Shown one piece after another: positions 9,190-18,042 of a stretch of DNA of 37,345 nucleotides (positions are counted from its first letter, which is position 1; every line of letters starts with the position of its first letter). Under the pieces are notes generated by a model that was not told the DNA's origin, made no database searches, and saw only the letters and a list, made by a program, of their open reading frames with translations. The position numbers were made by a program, and so were the translations under genes. This DNA is from an uncultured Hyphomicrobiales bacterium (GTDB lineage: Bacteria; Pseudomonadota; Alphaproteobacteria; Rhizobiales; Beijerinckiaceae), in the NCBI GenBank assembly GCA_903889985.1, contig CAISZN010000546.1:1-37345 (forward strand), given 5' to 3'.

Positions 9190-10356
9190 TTACTTGTGGG
9201 TCGGATCCTTGATCGGTCCGAGATCCTCGAACTCCACGTTGTAGAGTTCGCCGTTCTTCTTCTCGACCTTGCGAATGTACATGGGCGGGATCGCCTCGCG
9301 GGTCGCTGCGTCGATTTCCATCGGGCCGCGCGGGCTCACCCACTTCTGACCCTTCATGGCATCGACGAGCTTCTGGCCATTGGCATCACCGTTGGTCTTC
9401 TTCAGCGCCTCATAGATGACACGCATGCCATCCCAGCCCGCAACCGCCATCATGTTGGGGCGCAGGTTGTTGTTGGCCTTCTTGAACGCTTCGACGAAGA
9501 CCTTGTTCTCCGGCGAGTTATGGTCCGCCGAATAATCGTGCGAGGTGATCATGCCCAGCACGCTGTCGCCCATGTCGTTGAGCAGATCGTCGTCGGTCAC
9601 GTCGCCAGTGGCGATGACGCGGATCTTGGCGCCGGCGAAGTCGCGGTCGATGACCTGCTTCATCAGGGTCGCGCCCTGGCCCGACGGCACGAAGAGGAAC
9701 AGCGCATCCGGCTTCAGGTCCTTGGCGCGCTGCAGGAAGGGTGCGAAGTCAGGCGAGGCAAGCGGGGCGCGCAGGCTGTCGAGAACCTTGCCACCCGATT
9801 CCTCGAAGCGCTGCTTGAAGAACTTCTCGGCGTCGATGCCCGGCGCATAGTCGGAGACCAGGGTCACGGCAGTCTTGATGCCGTTCTTGGCGCTCCAGTC
9901 CGCAATCGGGAAGGTCATCTGCGGCATGGTGCGGCCGACGCGGATGAAGAAGGGCGACTGCTCGACGACAATGGAGGTCGCAGCGGTCATGATGACGGCA
10001 GGAACCTTCGCCTGCGTGGCAACCGGGCCAACTGCCATGGCAATCGGGGTCAGGCCGAAGCCCGCGAGCACGGAGACCTTGTCATTGACGACGAGTTCTT
10101 GTGCCAGGCGCTTTGACACGTCCGCGACGCCGGTGTCATCCTTGACCACGATCTCCACATTCACGCCAGCAACGGTCTTGCCGAATTGCTGCTGGAAGGC
10201 ACGGGCGCCGCCTTCAAGCTGGCGACCGGTCGAGGCCTGCTGGCCCGTCATCGGAACGATGAGGCCGACCTTGACGGTCTGCTGAGCCAGCACCGGCAGG
10301 CTGCCTACCACCATGGCCGCAAGGGTCGCGGCCGCAAGGATCTGTGTGCGCTTCAC
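9190..10356 (-). CDS. livK: ABC transporter periplasmic substrate-binding protein (LivK/aromatic type)
   Basis: This 388-residue periplasmic binding protein of the Peripla_BP_6 / type I fold feeds the LivHMGF importer. It has a clear Sec signal peptide of about 24 residues, ending VLAQQ, with no lipobox cysteine. The mature start TVKVGLIVPMTGQQASTG is the typical first lobe strand and ligand loop. The start is GTG at 10356, with GGGGAG eight bases upstream. Proteins of this type bind branched-chain amino acids, amides or aromatic acids. Because the operon runs on into pobA, 4-hydroxybenzoate or a related aromatic acid is a reasonable guess. The gene symbol reflects family only. Confidence 0.9.
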   Translation of the reverse strand: MKRTQILAAATLAAMVVGSLPVLAQQTVKVGLIVPMTGQQASTGRQLEGGARAFQQQFGKTVAGVNVEIVVKDDTGVADVSKRLAQELVVNDKVSVLAGFGLTPIAMAVGPVATQAKVPAVIMTAATSIVVEQSPFFIRVGRTMPQMTFPIADWSAKNGIKTAVTLVSDYAPGIDAEKFFKQRFEESGGKVLDSLRAPLASPDFAPFLQRAKDLKPDALFLFVPSGQGATLMKQVIDRDFAGAKIRVIATGDVTDDDLLNDMGDSVLGMITSHDYSADHNSPENKVFVEAFKKANNNLRPNMMAVAGWDGMRVIYEALKKTNGDANGQKLVDAMKGQKWVSPRGPMEIDAATREAIPPMYIRKVEKKNGELYNVEFEDLGPIKDPTHK

Positions 10357-10534
10357 GGGTCTTCTCCCCTTTAGAAACTCGTCCCCGGCGCCGGCCTAAA
10401 CCTTTTGGTTCCTGAAGCCATGCCGCCGGGGGCGCGAACCCCTATCAGGTAAGGGACAGCGCGTCCACGAGGCCGTTCCGACAGCGGTTCTTATTCATTA
10501 GTCGTAGACGTCTTTTCCCTCTCCAAACCGGCCG

Positions 10535-10576
10535 GCGAGAGGCTTGGGGCGAGAGGCTTGGGGCGAACGGTTTGGG
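10535..10576. repeat. Short tandem repeat, three 14-base units
   Basis: The unit GCGAGAGGCTTGGG occurs twice perfectly (10535-10548, 10549-10562) and once with changes (10563-10576). It lies in the 257-base gap between the livK start and the Hsp70 stop. The rest of the gap shows no gene; the livK promoter should lie between about 10360 and 10480. Confidence 0.7.
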
Positions 10577-10613
10577 GCAATCCCCTGCCCCGTCAATGGC
10601 CTGAAACCTGGGC

Positions 10614-11939
10614 TCAGCGCTCCCGGACCGTCCAGCGTTCCAGATCGTCCTGCTCGCCGATCAGGGCCAGTCCATAGGCAATTGACAGCAACTGGTCCCC
10701 GGTCTCGATCCGCTCCTCGCCGAATCGTTGAACGAAGCGGGCCTTGACCGCCGGCACGAAGGACGTGCCACCGGTCAGGAAAACCTTGTCGATGCCATGG
10801 GCCGGCAGGCCCGCCTGATCGAGAGCTGCGACCACGGCAGCGTCGATGGCTGCAAGGTCGGGCTCGATCCATCGCTCGAAGTCAGCCCTGAGGATCTCGG
10901 CCTCGATGTCGACGCCATAGCTGTGGAAGGAAAGCTGCGCGGTCGGCGCATGGGACAGCTCAAGCTTGGCTGCAGAGACAGCCTTGTAGAGCGGATAGCC
11001 CAGATCTTCCTCAATGATGGTGATCAGCATTTCGAGCTGGTCGGGCGAATCGCTGGTGCGCGCCAGCTGTCGCAGCTCGCGCAAAGCCTGCGCCGATTTC
11101 ATGATCGCCAGCTGGCTCCAGGAGGCAAAATTGGCGAAGTAGTGACTTGGAATATCGAGCATCTTGTCGAAGGTGCGATAGCGGCTGCGCTTGCCCAGCA
11201 GCGGCGACACGACATTGTCGATGATGCGATAATCGAAACGGTCACCCGCGAGCCCGATTCCGGTCTTGGCAAGCGAGACGGCCTGTATTCCGCTGCTCCC
11301 AACCTTGAAGCGAAGGATCGAGAAGTCGCTGGTGCCTCCACCGAAGTCGGCAACGAGCACGGTGGCGTCACGCTCAAGACGCTGGGCAAAATAGAAGGCG
11401 GCTGCAACGGGCTCATAAACATAATGCACATCGCTGATGCCGCATTTCTCCAGTGCGCTCGCATAACGGCTTTCTGCCAGCACCGGATCGGCGGCATGAC
11501 CGGCAAAGGCGACAGGCCGTCCTATGACCAGCCGGCGCGAGGCAGGCTCGAGATCCACATCCGCGCGCGCCAGCATGTTCCCGACGAAAGCCGCCATCAG
11601 ATCTTCGTAGAGGTATGAGCGAGCATGAATGATGGTGTTGCGGAACGAGGGACTCGCGGCGAATGTCTTGAAGGATTGCAGAAACCTGCATGCAGAAGGA
11701 TCGTCGAGATAGCGCTCCACCGCCCATGGCCCCACATCCACCTGGGTCTCACCCCTGTGCCTGACAAAACTCAGCGCGGTGCGGCAGATCGCCTGCGTGC
11801 TCTCGGGTGCCGTGAATGTCGCCGTCTGGATTGTGCCGTCAGGCTGTGTCGTTGCCACAACGCTGTTGGTGGTGCCAAAATCCAGACCAAGCGCCCGCTT
11901 TGCACCGGAAAGACGCGGAAATTCAGCAGAGGGCATCAT
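10614..11939 (-). CDS. Hsp70-family protein, YegD type
   Basis: This 441-residue protein consists of an Hsp70/actin-fold ATPase domain without the substrate-binding domain of DnaK, the layout of E. coli YegD (about 450 residues). The phosphate 1 loop is LGLDFGTTNSVVA (residues 18-30), phosphate 2 is VLVADFGGGTSDFSILRF and the adenosine motif is KVFLTGGTSFVPAVKARF. Its client and function are not established for the family. It starts with two adjacent ATG codons at 11939. It is a single gene with no close partner on either side. Confidence 0.92.
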   Translation of the reverse strand: MMPSAEFPRLSGAKRALGLDFGTTNSVVATTQPDGTIQTATFTAPESTQAICRTALSFVRHRGETQVDVGPWAVERYLDDPSACRFLQSFKTFAASPSFRNTIIHARSYLYEDLMAAFVGNMLARADVDLEPASRRLVIGRPVAFAGHAADPVLAESRYASALEKCGISDVHYVYEPVAAAFYFAQRLERDATVLVADFGGGTSDFSILRFKVGSSGIQAVSLAKTGIGLAGDRFDYRIIDNVVSPLLGKRSRYRTFDKMLDIPSHYFANFASWSQLAIMKSAQALRELRQLARTSDSPDQLEMLITIIEEDLGYPLYKAVSAAKLELSHAPTAQLSFHSYGVDIEAEILRADFERWIEPDLAAIDAAVVAALDQAGLPAHGIDKVFLTGGTSFVPAVKARFVQRFGEERIETGDQLLSIAYGLALIGEQDDLERWTVRER

Positions 11940-12690
11940 CGCTCCAGATTGGTGGCATGACGCCGTGCCGCCACCAAGGAGCGCGGAACCTAGGGATGGA
12001 ACGGCTCAAGTCAACGGAAATGATCTTGTCCGTTGAAAAGGACACCGGAATTTCATCGATCTTGCTGGAGGGAGCTCCTTCTCAAGCCAGACCTGTTTCA
12101 TGAATATGACAGAACGTATGACGAACGAATGAGCCTGTACGAGCTCGAAGTTACAGATAGAACAAATTGGAACAGGCATCGTTTTGGATGCGCAAAATCA
12201 CCTGCATCCTGGCGCAGGATTCAGGCCCCCGCATGAGAGGACCTTGAGAAGCTCACTGATAGACCATTCCGCATGTCAGGCTGACCCAAGACAATGCGAG
12301 GGAACTGGTTCGGTGGATCTCGTGGGGTTGCATGTCTCAACAGTCGCGCTGCCTTCAGTATCTCAGGGGGACTCAGGAGAACGCTCGGCATTTCACTCGC
12401 TTGCATGTCCCGCCAATTTATCCCTTCGAGAAGCAGCAAAAAATGCGCCACTTGCCAGCTCGTGACCAGTCCACAGTATTTGCCAGCTTGCAAATGCAAT
12501 CGTCAAGACACTGGCAGACTAACTGCGATTGCTTCCAGGACGACTGAATTGGCGCAGATAGTTTCTGGCCGAACTTGCAGAGTGCGCCTCTACCGGCATG
12601 GACCCGCATTTATTCGTGCAACTCAAGGAAAGCTCATGGATCTGATAGAAGCTGCCCACATCGTCGGCATTCGGCTGTTTTCATAAAACA
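11940..12690. other. 750-base stretch without a convincing gene
   Basis: Several short open frames exist on both strands, but none has a recognisable product, a good ribosome binding site or even codon use. Base composition falls here compared with the flanking Hsp70 gene, marking the edge of the lower-GC region that holds the PLP/ATP-grasp operon. The Hsp70 promoter should lie near 11945-12050. I see no inverted repeats of insertion-sequence type. Confidence 0.5.
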
Positions 12691-14115
12691 TCAGGGTCGC
12701 AAGTCGAGAACGGTAATCAATGCGATCACGGCATTCTGAATAACGCTTTCAAGATGATCGTCGCTAGCGATATCGGTCAGCATCGGCGCACTCAGACTCA
12801 GGCGAAGGGCGGCCACCGGGGCCCCACCTCGAACGCCGCAAGACACCGGCTGGCCCAAGAGTATCGGCGTTTTGAGATGAGCAAGCTTCGCGTGCAATTG
12901 AGCAAGATCCTGTCGGCCCATCCAAGACCCGTCTCGTCCTTTGATCAAAAAGGTGAAAATACTTTGCCGGGCCGACCATGAATGAGCCCCTTCAAACTCT
13001 TCTCGGCCTAACAAAGGTGTCGACAAGAGTTCAAGTTGTGGGGCTTTATCTATGAATGTGCGCACGCTCTTGCTGAATCGATCAATGGCAGAAATCACCA
13101 ATGACTCGTTCAAAGCGCAGAATGCTGTCCATTCCGCCAATGCCGCGCGCCAACGCAAGACCAATCCCAAATTAGCTTCCTGGCTCCGTAAGACGTCACA
13201 CTCTGGTCTTACAACTTTGTTTCTGAAAGTTGGATCAGACGAACTGACATTTTTACGATCGCTTGGTATCAACAATGCCCCGGAAAATGTAGGACCTCCT
13301 AGAAACTTCGAGCCAGTTATGATCACCATAAAGCCATGGGCCAGATATTCCCGCACGACGCTTGGGCTCACCCTCATCTGACAGGCATCAACGACCACCT
13401 CAAGATCGGATCCCCATCTTTCCTTCATATTCAGAACACTTCGAAGCGAAGGCCAAAGAACCCCCGTCTTGCTGACATCAGTAACGACCAGAACCGCCCG
13501 TGATCCGCCATCTTTGCTGGCTTGAACTTGTCGATTGAGTTCAGATTCTATGGAGGCAGAATTCAGAGGGCTGCCATCTTCCTCTCGTGCTGAGATACCA
13601 ACCACAGCATGAGCGCGGCCGTCTGACGTCTTCTGCAATGCATGAGGAACGCCTGAACCAGTTTCTGCGTCTTCGATCGTCAGGAAGGTCAGTGGCAGCC
13701 CAACCATACGATTGAGCAAGATTGCTGCATTCCTGTGAGAATCTGTTCCAGACGGGCTGAGAATGCATCTTGGCGCTGCGTCGTCTCGGGCGGCATATCC
13801 CAGCAGGGTTAGAATTCCGGATTTGATTTGCAAAACATGAGACCTGTAAATGTCTACAGCTCTCTTGCCGGCTGCCAGTTCGCCATAAATGCTTTGGTAG
13901 ACTGAAAGGACTTCTCGATAGCCTCTCGCCGCGAGCGGCGACGCCGTCGTGGAAGAAAAGCTATAGGGAGATGCGACCGGCCGCAGTGGGAGGTTGTAAC
14001 GATTACGCCCCTCGCCATCCAATACTATTCTTTGATCGCCCCCCGACGTCAGGATATCGAACGCGGCAGCCTCGTGGTCCCTTTCATCAAGACGGGAAAA
14101 TGCGAGAGCACTCAT
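12691..14115 (-). CDS. PLP-dependent fold-type-I enzyme, uncharacterised
   Basis: This 474-residue protein has the fold-type-I PLP landmarks: a phosphate-binding SPSGTDSH (about residues 120-127), the aspartate that pairs with the pyridine nitrogen in VVDACQMR (Asp243), and the Schiff-base lysine in ITGSKFLGGPTFSGA (Lys270). The ETGSGVP segment near 151 is also characteristic of a family of unnamed alphaproteobacterial proteins that I recognise but cannot assign a reaction to. The open frame extends upstream to 14421, but the ATG at 14115 overlaps the decarboxylase stop (ATGA), so it is coupled to it. Its GC content is visibly lower than the chromosome core. It could be an aminotransferase, a lyase or an acyltransferase of the class V group. 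Confidence 0.8.
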   Translation of the reverse strand: MSALAFSRLDERDHEAAAFDILTSGGDQRIVLDGEGRNRYNLPLRPVASPYSFSSTTASPLAARGYREVLSVYQSIYGELAAGKRAVDIYRSHVLQIKSGILTLLGYAARDDAAPRCILSPSGTDSHRNAAILLNRMVGLPLTFLTIEDAETGSGVPHALQKTSDGRAHAVVGISAREEDGSPLNSASIESELNRQVQASKDGGSRAVLVVTDVSKTGVLWPSLRSVLNMKERWGSDLEVVVDACQMRVSPSVVREYLAHGFMVIITGSKFLGGPTFSGALLIPSDRKNVSSSDPTFRNKVVRPECDVLRSQEANLGLVLRWRAALAEWTAFCALNESLVISAIDRFSKSVRTFIDKAPQLELLSTPLLGREEFEGAHSWSARQSIFTFLIKGRDGSWMGRQDLAQLHAKLAHLKTPILLGQPVSCGVRGGAPVAALRLSLSAPMLTDIASDDHLESVIQNAVIALITVLDLRP

Positions 14116-15536
14116 CGTGATCCCTCGTCCTGACCATAGCTTGCATCGAGCATGATGAGGCGATCGATAAATCCATCCATGTCGCTCTTGAGCGTCCGGT
14201 GATTCATGATGGCCGCTCTGACCACAGGATGACCATTGAGAAATGTCAGCGATGGCGCGAACTGACCGTCCTCGTGAAGCAGCTCCACAACTCGCCTGTT
14301 CCGTTCTGCTGCATTTTCGCCGATGAAGCCAAAGCATACGATGTTCAGCGAGACCGGCGCTGCCAAGGCAAGCGAATCTTCTGCGGCAATTCGATCCGCC
14401 AGATGCATGGCGCAATTGCAATTGTATCGAATGTTCTCGCCTATTGCCTCGAAGCCATAGGTTTTCAGCGTGAACCAGGCTTTAAGGGCCCTGAAACCTC
14501 TTGAAAGGTCGGGGCCGGAATCCGTGGGCCACCAATCCCCCGCAGCAAGTCCGCGACTGGCTCGGGAGAGATATGATGCTTCGGATGCAAAGGTCGCGTC
14601 ATGCAAGTCTGCAGAGCGGCTCAAAAGAAACCCTGCATCATATGGGACATGCGCCCACTTATGAAAATCAAAGGCAATGCTGTCCGCGTGCTGGATACCC
14701 TCGAATCGGCCAGCAAGATCGGTGTCTGCCATGGCAAAAGCGCCAAGCGCAGCATCGACATGGAAGTACATGCCCTGTGATTTGGCAAATTGGCTCAAGG
14801 CCGCCAGTGGATCGATAGATCCTGTATTTACACTCCCTGCATTTCCGATCAGCAAGAATGGCTTTAGACCGGCCGCCCGGTCCCTCTCAACAGTCTCGGC
14901 AAGCTCGACAAGATCAATTTTATAATATTCATCGGTGCCGATCAGACGAAGGAAATCCGACCCGACGCCAGCCAGCTCCATCGCCCGGGAGACACATCCG
15001 TGAACCTCCTTGGAGGCATAGGCGGTCAAGCCAGATGTATGCGCGTCATAGCCATGCGCCCTCGTCGCCACACCAATTGCATGGACCCGAGCGATCAAGA
15101 CTGCGAGGAAGTTTGCTTGCGAGGCACCAGTTGTGAATATGCCGCGTACGCCTTCTGGAAATGAAAAGAACGAACGCATCCATTCTGTGACTTCCAGTTC
15201 AACCCCAATGGCAGCGTGATGGCGCCCGCCACAATTGGCATTCATCGTCGCGCACATCAGTTCCGCGATCAGGCCGATCGGCGTTCCCGCGCCCTGGACC
15301 CACCCCATGAATCCTGGATGGATGTTACCTCCCCCATAGGGGAGAATCGTGCGCTCGAACTCTTCGAGGACCGAATCAAGGGCCTCACCATGCAGCGGAA
15401 TCTGGCTGGCGGCACGTGATGGCGGCGCCTGCCAAACCGGACGCTGCCTTATCGTCGCCAGATGATTTATCGCAATATCGATCGACCTGTGAGCGTACTC
15501 ACGAAAGCTATCCCAACTTTCCGGATCGAATGTCAT
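14112..15536 (-). CDS. Group II PLP-dependent amino acid decarboxylase
   Basis: This 474-residue protein belongs to the pyridoxal-dependent decarboxylase family (aromatic amino acid, glutamate and diaminobutyrate decarboxylases). The catalytic residues are in place: the PLP-stacking histidine in KEVHGCVSRAM (His179), the Asp in YFHVDAALGAF (Asp261) and the Schiff-base lysine in IAFDFHKWAH (Lys293). The N-terminal PYGGGNIHPGFMGWVQGAG is also typical. It would remove CO2 from an amino acid to give an amine. The substrate cannot be read from sequence. It is the middle gene of a three-gene operon, overlapping the next gene by four bases. The paired ATP-grasp ligase suggests that the amine is then conjugated, which is an inference. 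Confidence 0.9.
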   Translation of the reverse strand: MTFDPESWDSFREYAHRSIDIAINHLATIRQRPVWQAPPSRAASQIPLHGEALDSVLEEFERTILPYGGGNIHPGFMGWVQGAGTPIGLIAELMCATMNANCGGRHHAAIGVELEVTEWMRSFFSFPEGVRGIFTTGASQANFLAVLIARVHAIGVATRAHGYDAHTSGLTAYASKEVHGCVSRAMELAGVGSDFLRLIGTDEYYKIDLVELAETVERDRAAGLKPFLLIGNAGSVNTGSIDPLAALSQFAKSQGMYFHVDAALGAFAMADTDLAGRFEGIQHADSIAFDFHKWAHVPYDAGFLLSRSADLHDATFASEASYLSRASRGLAAGDWWPTDSGPDLSRGFRALKAWFTLKTYGFEAIGENIRYNCNCAMHLADRIAAEDSLALAAPVSLNIVCFGFIGENAAERNRRVVELLHEDGQFAPSLTFLNGHPVVRAAIMNHRTLKSDMDGFIDRLIMLDASYGQDEGSR

Positions 15537-15651
15537 CGGAAGATGGCCGCGGCCGTCCGCATAGAAGCAGAGACTGACCCAGTTCCATGCCTAGCAACTG
15601 CCATACCAGAAACCTTCACCTGCATTGGCTCGATGCTGATGCAATACTATT

Positions 15652-15670
15652 CTGCGCAACCCTTGCGCAG
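15652..15670 (-). promoter_or_regulatory. Stem-loop between ATP-grasp and decarboxylase genes
   Basis: A perfect 8-base-pair stem, CTGCGCAA and TTGCGCAG, closes a three-base loop in the 188-base gap between the two genes. No T-run follows on the minus strand, so it is more likely an mRNA processing or stability element than a terminator. Confidence 0.55.
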
Positions 15671-15724
15671 CGCTGGTCAGCCATCGAATGATGCAACCTG
15701 TCTAGCATTGAGATCGGTCGGTGA

Positions 15725-16990
15725 CTACGATGATTGGGCCTCAGCTTCAATCATCACATGTTCAGGCCTGTCTTCGAGCGCCGCATTTGTGAGCATATCC
15801 TGAAACGACCTGAACAGCTTATGCATGATTGGCTTTTTATAATGGAACATCGGGTCGTCATCCAAATCATGGACGATCATGATGTTGTCAGCTTCAAATA
15901 CCAGCATGCGACCATCTGAAATCGGGATACAATCGACAGCAAAATAGTCTACCGCATATGCGTCACAAAGCTTTTCCAATGCGGAGGCATAGCGCTTGGC
16001 GAAGACGGAATCGAAGCTTTCCATCCATTCCGCTTCTTCTGCGCGACGCTCCGGATGAAGGTTCATCTCTGCGCTGAGATAGTGGACCATCCAATGCGAT
16101 GAGATGGCCATATGACAGGCAAATGGGCGGCGCTTGATAAAGACGATGCGTTGCTTCCTGTAGAGCCCATCCGGACTCCGATATTCAATGAAAGGCGCCA
16201 TATAAAAGGTGCCTTCCGTCATGCGTTGCAAGTAGTTGGATAAAGAATCTGGCGATTCAATTAACTCCAACCCATTTCCTGCATGTGTACCTACGGGCCT
16301 CACAATGACAGGCATGGAGTAACCAGGCAGGAACTCTTCGACGCGACGTCTTCCCGCGGCAATTTCTTCGATCTCAGCGCGACTGACAATGACCTGGGGC
16401 GGTGACAGGATTGCTGGATCGTTTGACAGCTCTCGATGGAGCCTATCCCTCGTCATTTTGGCGATAAGACCAACATCGCGATTTATAATTGGCGGATGGT
16501 CGTGCCAGGCATTCAGCAACTCCTCCACCCTTCGAAGCACCCCCTGATTGGCAGGCGATTCCCCGATCGCCATGAATATGACATCTACGTCAGGAATTTC
16601 CGAGAGGGTCAGGGTTTTTTCGTCGATAAATACGGTGTAGAGCATGAAATCTGATTGCACGAGGAGGAAGTCGATCGGCGTATTGGCCGTCATGTCCCCT
16701 TCCACCATCAAGGCCGCAACACGCAATCCCTTGCCCGTTCCATGTTTTCTCTTGTAAATTTTTTTGAAGCGTAGCGCAGCCGATTGCATTTCCCGGCCCT
16801 TTTGCGGCTGGCCGGTAGCATGAACCATGACGGAGAGGTCCAGGAGCGCTTCGAAATCCGTGGGATCCTGCGTATAGCGGTTTACGAGCGCCTCCCATAG
16901 TTCGGGTATCGCCTGCTCGTTATAAAGGGTTCGAAACAGTACCGTATTGCCAAGCAGTAATCGCTCAGAGGGGGTTGAGCTGGCGGGCAT
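15725..16990 (-). CDS. TPR-containing ATP-grasp ligase, uncharacterised
   Basis: This 421-residue protein has two parts. Residues 25-80 look like a TPR-type helical repeat (DPTDFEALLDLSVMVHATGQ). From about residue 200 there is an ATP-grasp domain: PVIVRPVGTHAGNGLELI is the nucleotide-binding lysine/arginine strand with its glycine-rich loop, and MLVFEADNIMIVHDLD carries the acidic metal-binding residues. ATP-grasp enzymes activate a carboxylate as acyl phosphate and join it to an amine or thiol. It is the first gene of an operon with two PLP enzymes, so it may ligate the amine made by the decarboxylase. Similar TPR/ATP-grasp proteins occur in alphaproteobacteria, but I know of no assigned function. 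The ATG at 16990 has only a weak AGGT ribosome binding site. Confidence 0.75.
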   Translation of the reverse strand: MPASSTPSERLLLGNTVLFRTLYNEQAIPELWEALVNRYTQDPTDFEALLDLSVMVHATGQPQKGREMQSAALRFKKIYKRKHGTGKGLRVAALMVEGDMTANTPIDFLLVQSDFMLYTVFIDEKTLTLSEIPDVDVIFMAIGESPANQGVLRRVEELLNAWHDHPPIINRDVGLIAKMTRDRLHRELSNDPAILSPPQVIVSRAEIEEIAAGRRRVEEFLPGYSMPVIVRPVGTHAGNGLELIESPDSLSNYLQRMTEGTFYMAPFIEYRSPDGLYRKQRIVFIKRRPFACHMAISSHWMVHYLSAEMNLHPERRAEEAEWMESFDSVFAKRYASALEKLCDAYAVDYFAVDCIPISDGRMLVFEADNIMIVHDLDDDPMFHYKKPIMHKLFRSFQDMLTNAALEDRPEHVMIEAEAQSS

Positions 16991-17547
16991 TGAACGAACC
17001 TGTATTTGTCTGGACCACTGATGTTTCGCTTGGGAAACCGCGAGGATCTAGAATCGAAAAGTCCCAGTGCGTCGGCTTTCCTTCGGTGCATGAGCATGGA
17101 CCCAGGACCTGCGGCCACACAAGTGAGTCGGAGTGCCGAGGTCAGCCTCGCGCAAGCGATCGTTGCTGATTGGGCAATCTGCAATGTTGCGGGGCTGGTG
17201 AATTAAGCTCTGAGCGTATCACTGCTTTTTTGCTGACCAAACGAAGGCCTGGCGCGATCCAGCAGAATTACCAGGCTGTAGTCTTTTAATTGGTATAGTG
17301 AAGTTTGCTTCAGAATTTAGCCAATAGCGCGGATTTTGGACCACATTTGTTGTGGCTATTCAATGAATAGCGGGGTAGCTCGGCGGTAGTGGCTCAGACT
17401 TCATATTTATCTTTTCGACTTTCCACCCTACTGATGCGCGTCATCAGATCCACAGACCTCACATCAGGGCGGATCGATCTTCAGGGAGGTCGCCCGCATC
17501 GACGGGTTTCCTGCTGGATCATCCGCCTTGTCCGAGTTTTACATCCT
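16991..17547. other. Long non-coding leader upstream of the ATP-grasp operon
   Basis: This 557-base gap lies between the Lrp stop and the ATP-grasp start, with all genes on the minus strand. It contains no credible gene. It is AT-rich in its centre (about 17220-17350) and has two abutting palindromes at 17341-17370. It most likely holds the promoter and operators for the three-gene operon. Confidence 0.55.
17341..17370. promoter_or_regulatory. Two abutting palindromes, candidate operator
   Basis: CCACATTTGTTGTGG (17341-17355, 5-base arms) is directly followed by CTATTCAATGAATAG (17356-17370, 7-base arms around one central base). Both lie about 350 bases upstream of the ATP-grasp start and downstream of an Lrp/AsnC gene. 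Regulator binding is inferred from symmetry and context. Confidence 0.5.
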
Positions 17548-18042
17548 TCAGACGGGATAGGGAGCCCGTAGTTTCACGGTCTGGAGCGCAATCTGCGACT
17601 GCACGGCCTTCACAGGCACGCGCGCAGTCAGAGCAGCATAGACCTGCTCGTAAGCTTCGACGTGAGGAACGACGACCTGGAGGATATAGTCGAACTGGCC
17701 AGCCAGGCGATGCGCTTCAACAATCTCGTCGCGCTCCGCTATGAAGTCTGCGATCGCCTGCAGGTTTATTGGTGTGTGATCGGCCAATGTCACATGGGCG
17801 ATGACGGTAACAGCAAGGCCAAGGCGCAATGGGTCCGGGATTGCTGTTCGGCGAAGAATGATTCCGTCCGTCTCGAGCCGCTGGATGCGCCGCCAGCAAG
17901 GCGTCTGTGACATGCCAACCCGCCGGGCAATCTCGGCGATGGTGAGGCTCGCATCCAATTGAAGGATAGCGAGGATCCGACGATCAAAGAGATCGAGGGA
18001 AGATGTCTGTCGGCGCGTCTGCTGGATCTGTTCAGTTGACAT
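17548..18042 (-). CDS. Lrp/AsnC family transcriptional regulator
   Basis: This 164-residue protein has an N-terminal winged helix-turn-helix (DLFDRRILAILQLDASLTIA through GMSQTPCWRRIQRLE, about residues 17-58). The C-terminal RAM/AsnC effector domain includes DYILQVVVPHVEAYEQV. Lrp-type proteins sense amino acids and form DNA-wrapping octamers. It lies immediately upstream of the PLP/ATP-grasp operon on the same strand and is the obvious candidate for its regulator, with an amino acid substrate or product as effector. The start ATG at 18042 is the only one that keeps the full helix-turn-helix. Confidence 0.93.
   Translation of the reverse strand: MSTEQIQQTRRQTSSLDLFDRRILAILQLDASLTIAEIARRVGMSQTPCWRRIQRLETDGIILRRTAIPDPLRLGLAVTVIAHVTLADHTPINLQAIADFIAERDEIVEAHRLAGQFDYILQVVVPHVEAYEQVYAALTARVPVKAVQSQIALQTVKLRAPYPV

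Noticed and set aside
12184-12686. Short plus-strand open frames in the 12 kb gap, considered as insertion-sequence remnants
   Set aside because: No transposase motif, terminal inverted repeat or target duplication could be seen.
15616-15708. Minus-strand 30-codon ORF with two Cys between the ATP-grasp and decarboxylase genes, as a possible precursor peptide
   Set aside because: No ribosome binding site and no clear leader/core pattern; the ORF overlaps a stem-loop and is probably chance.
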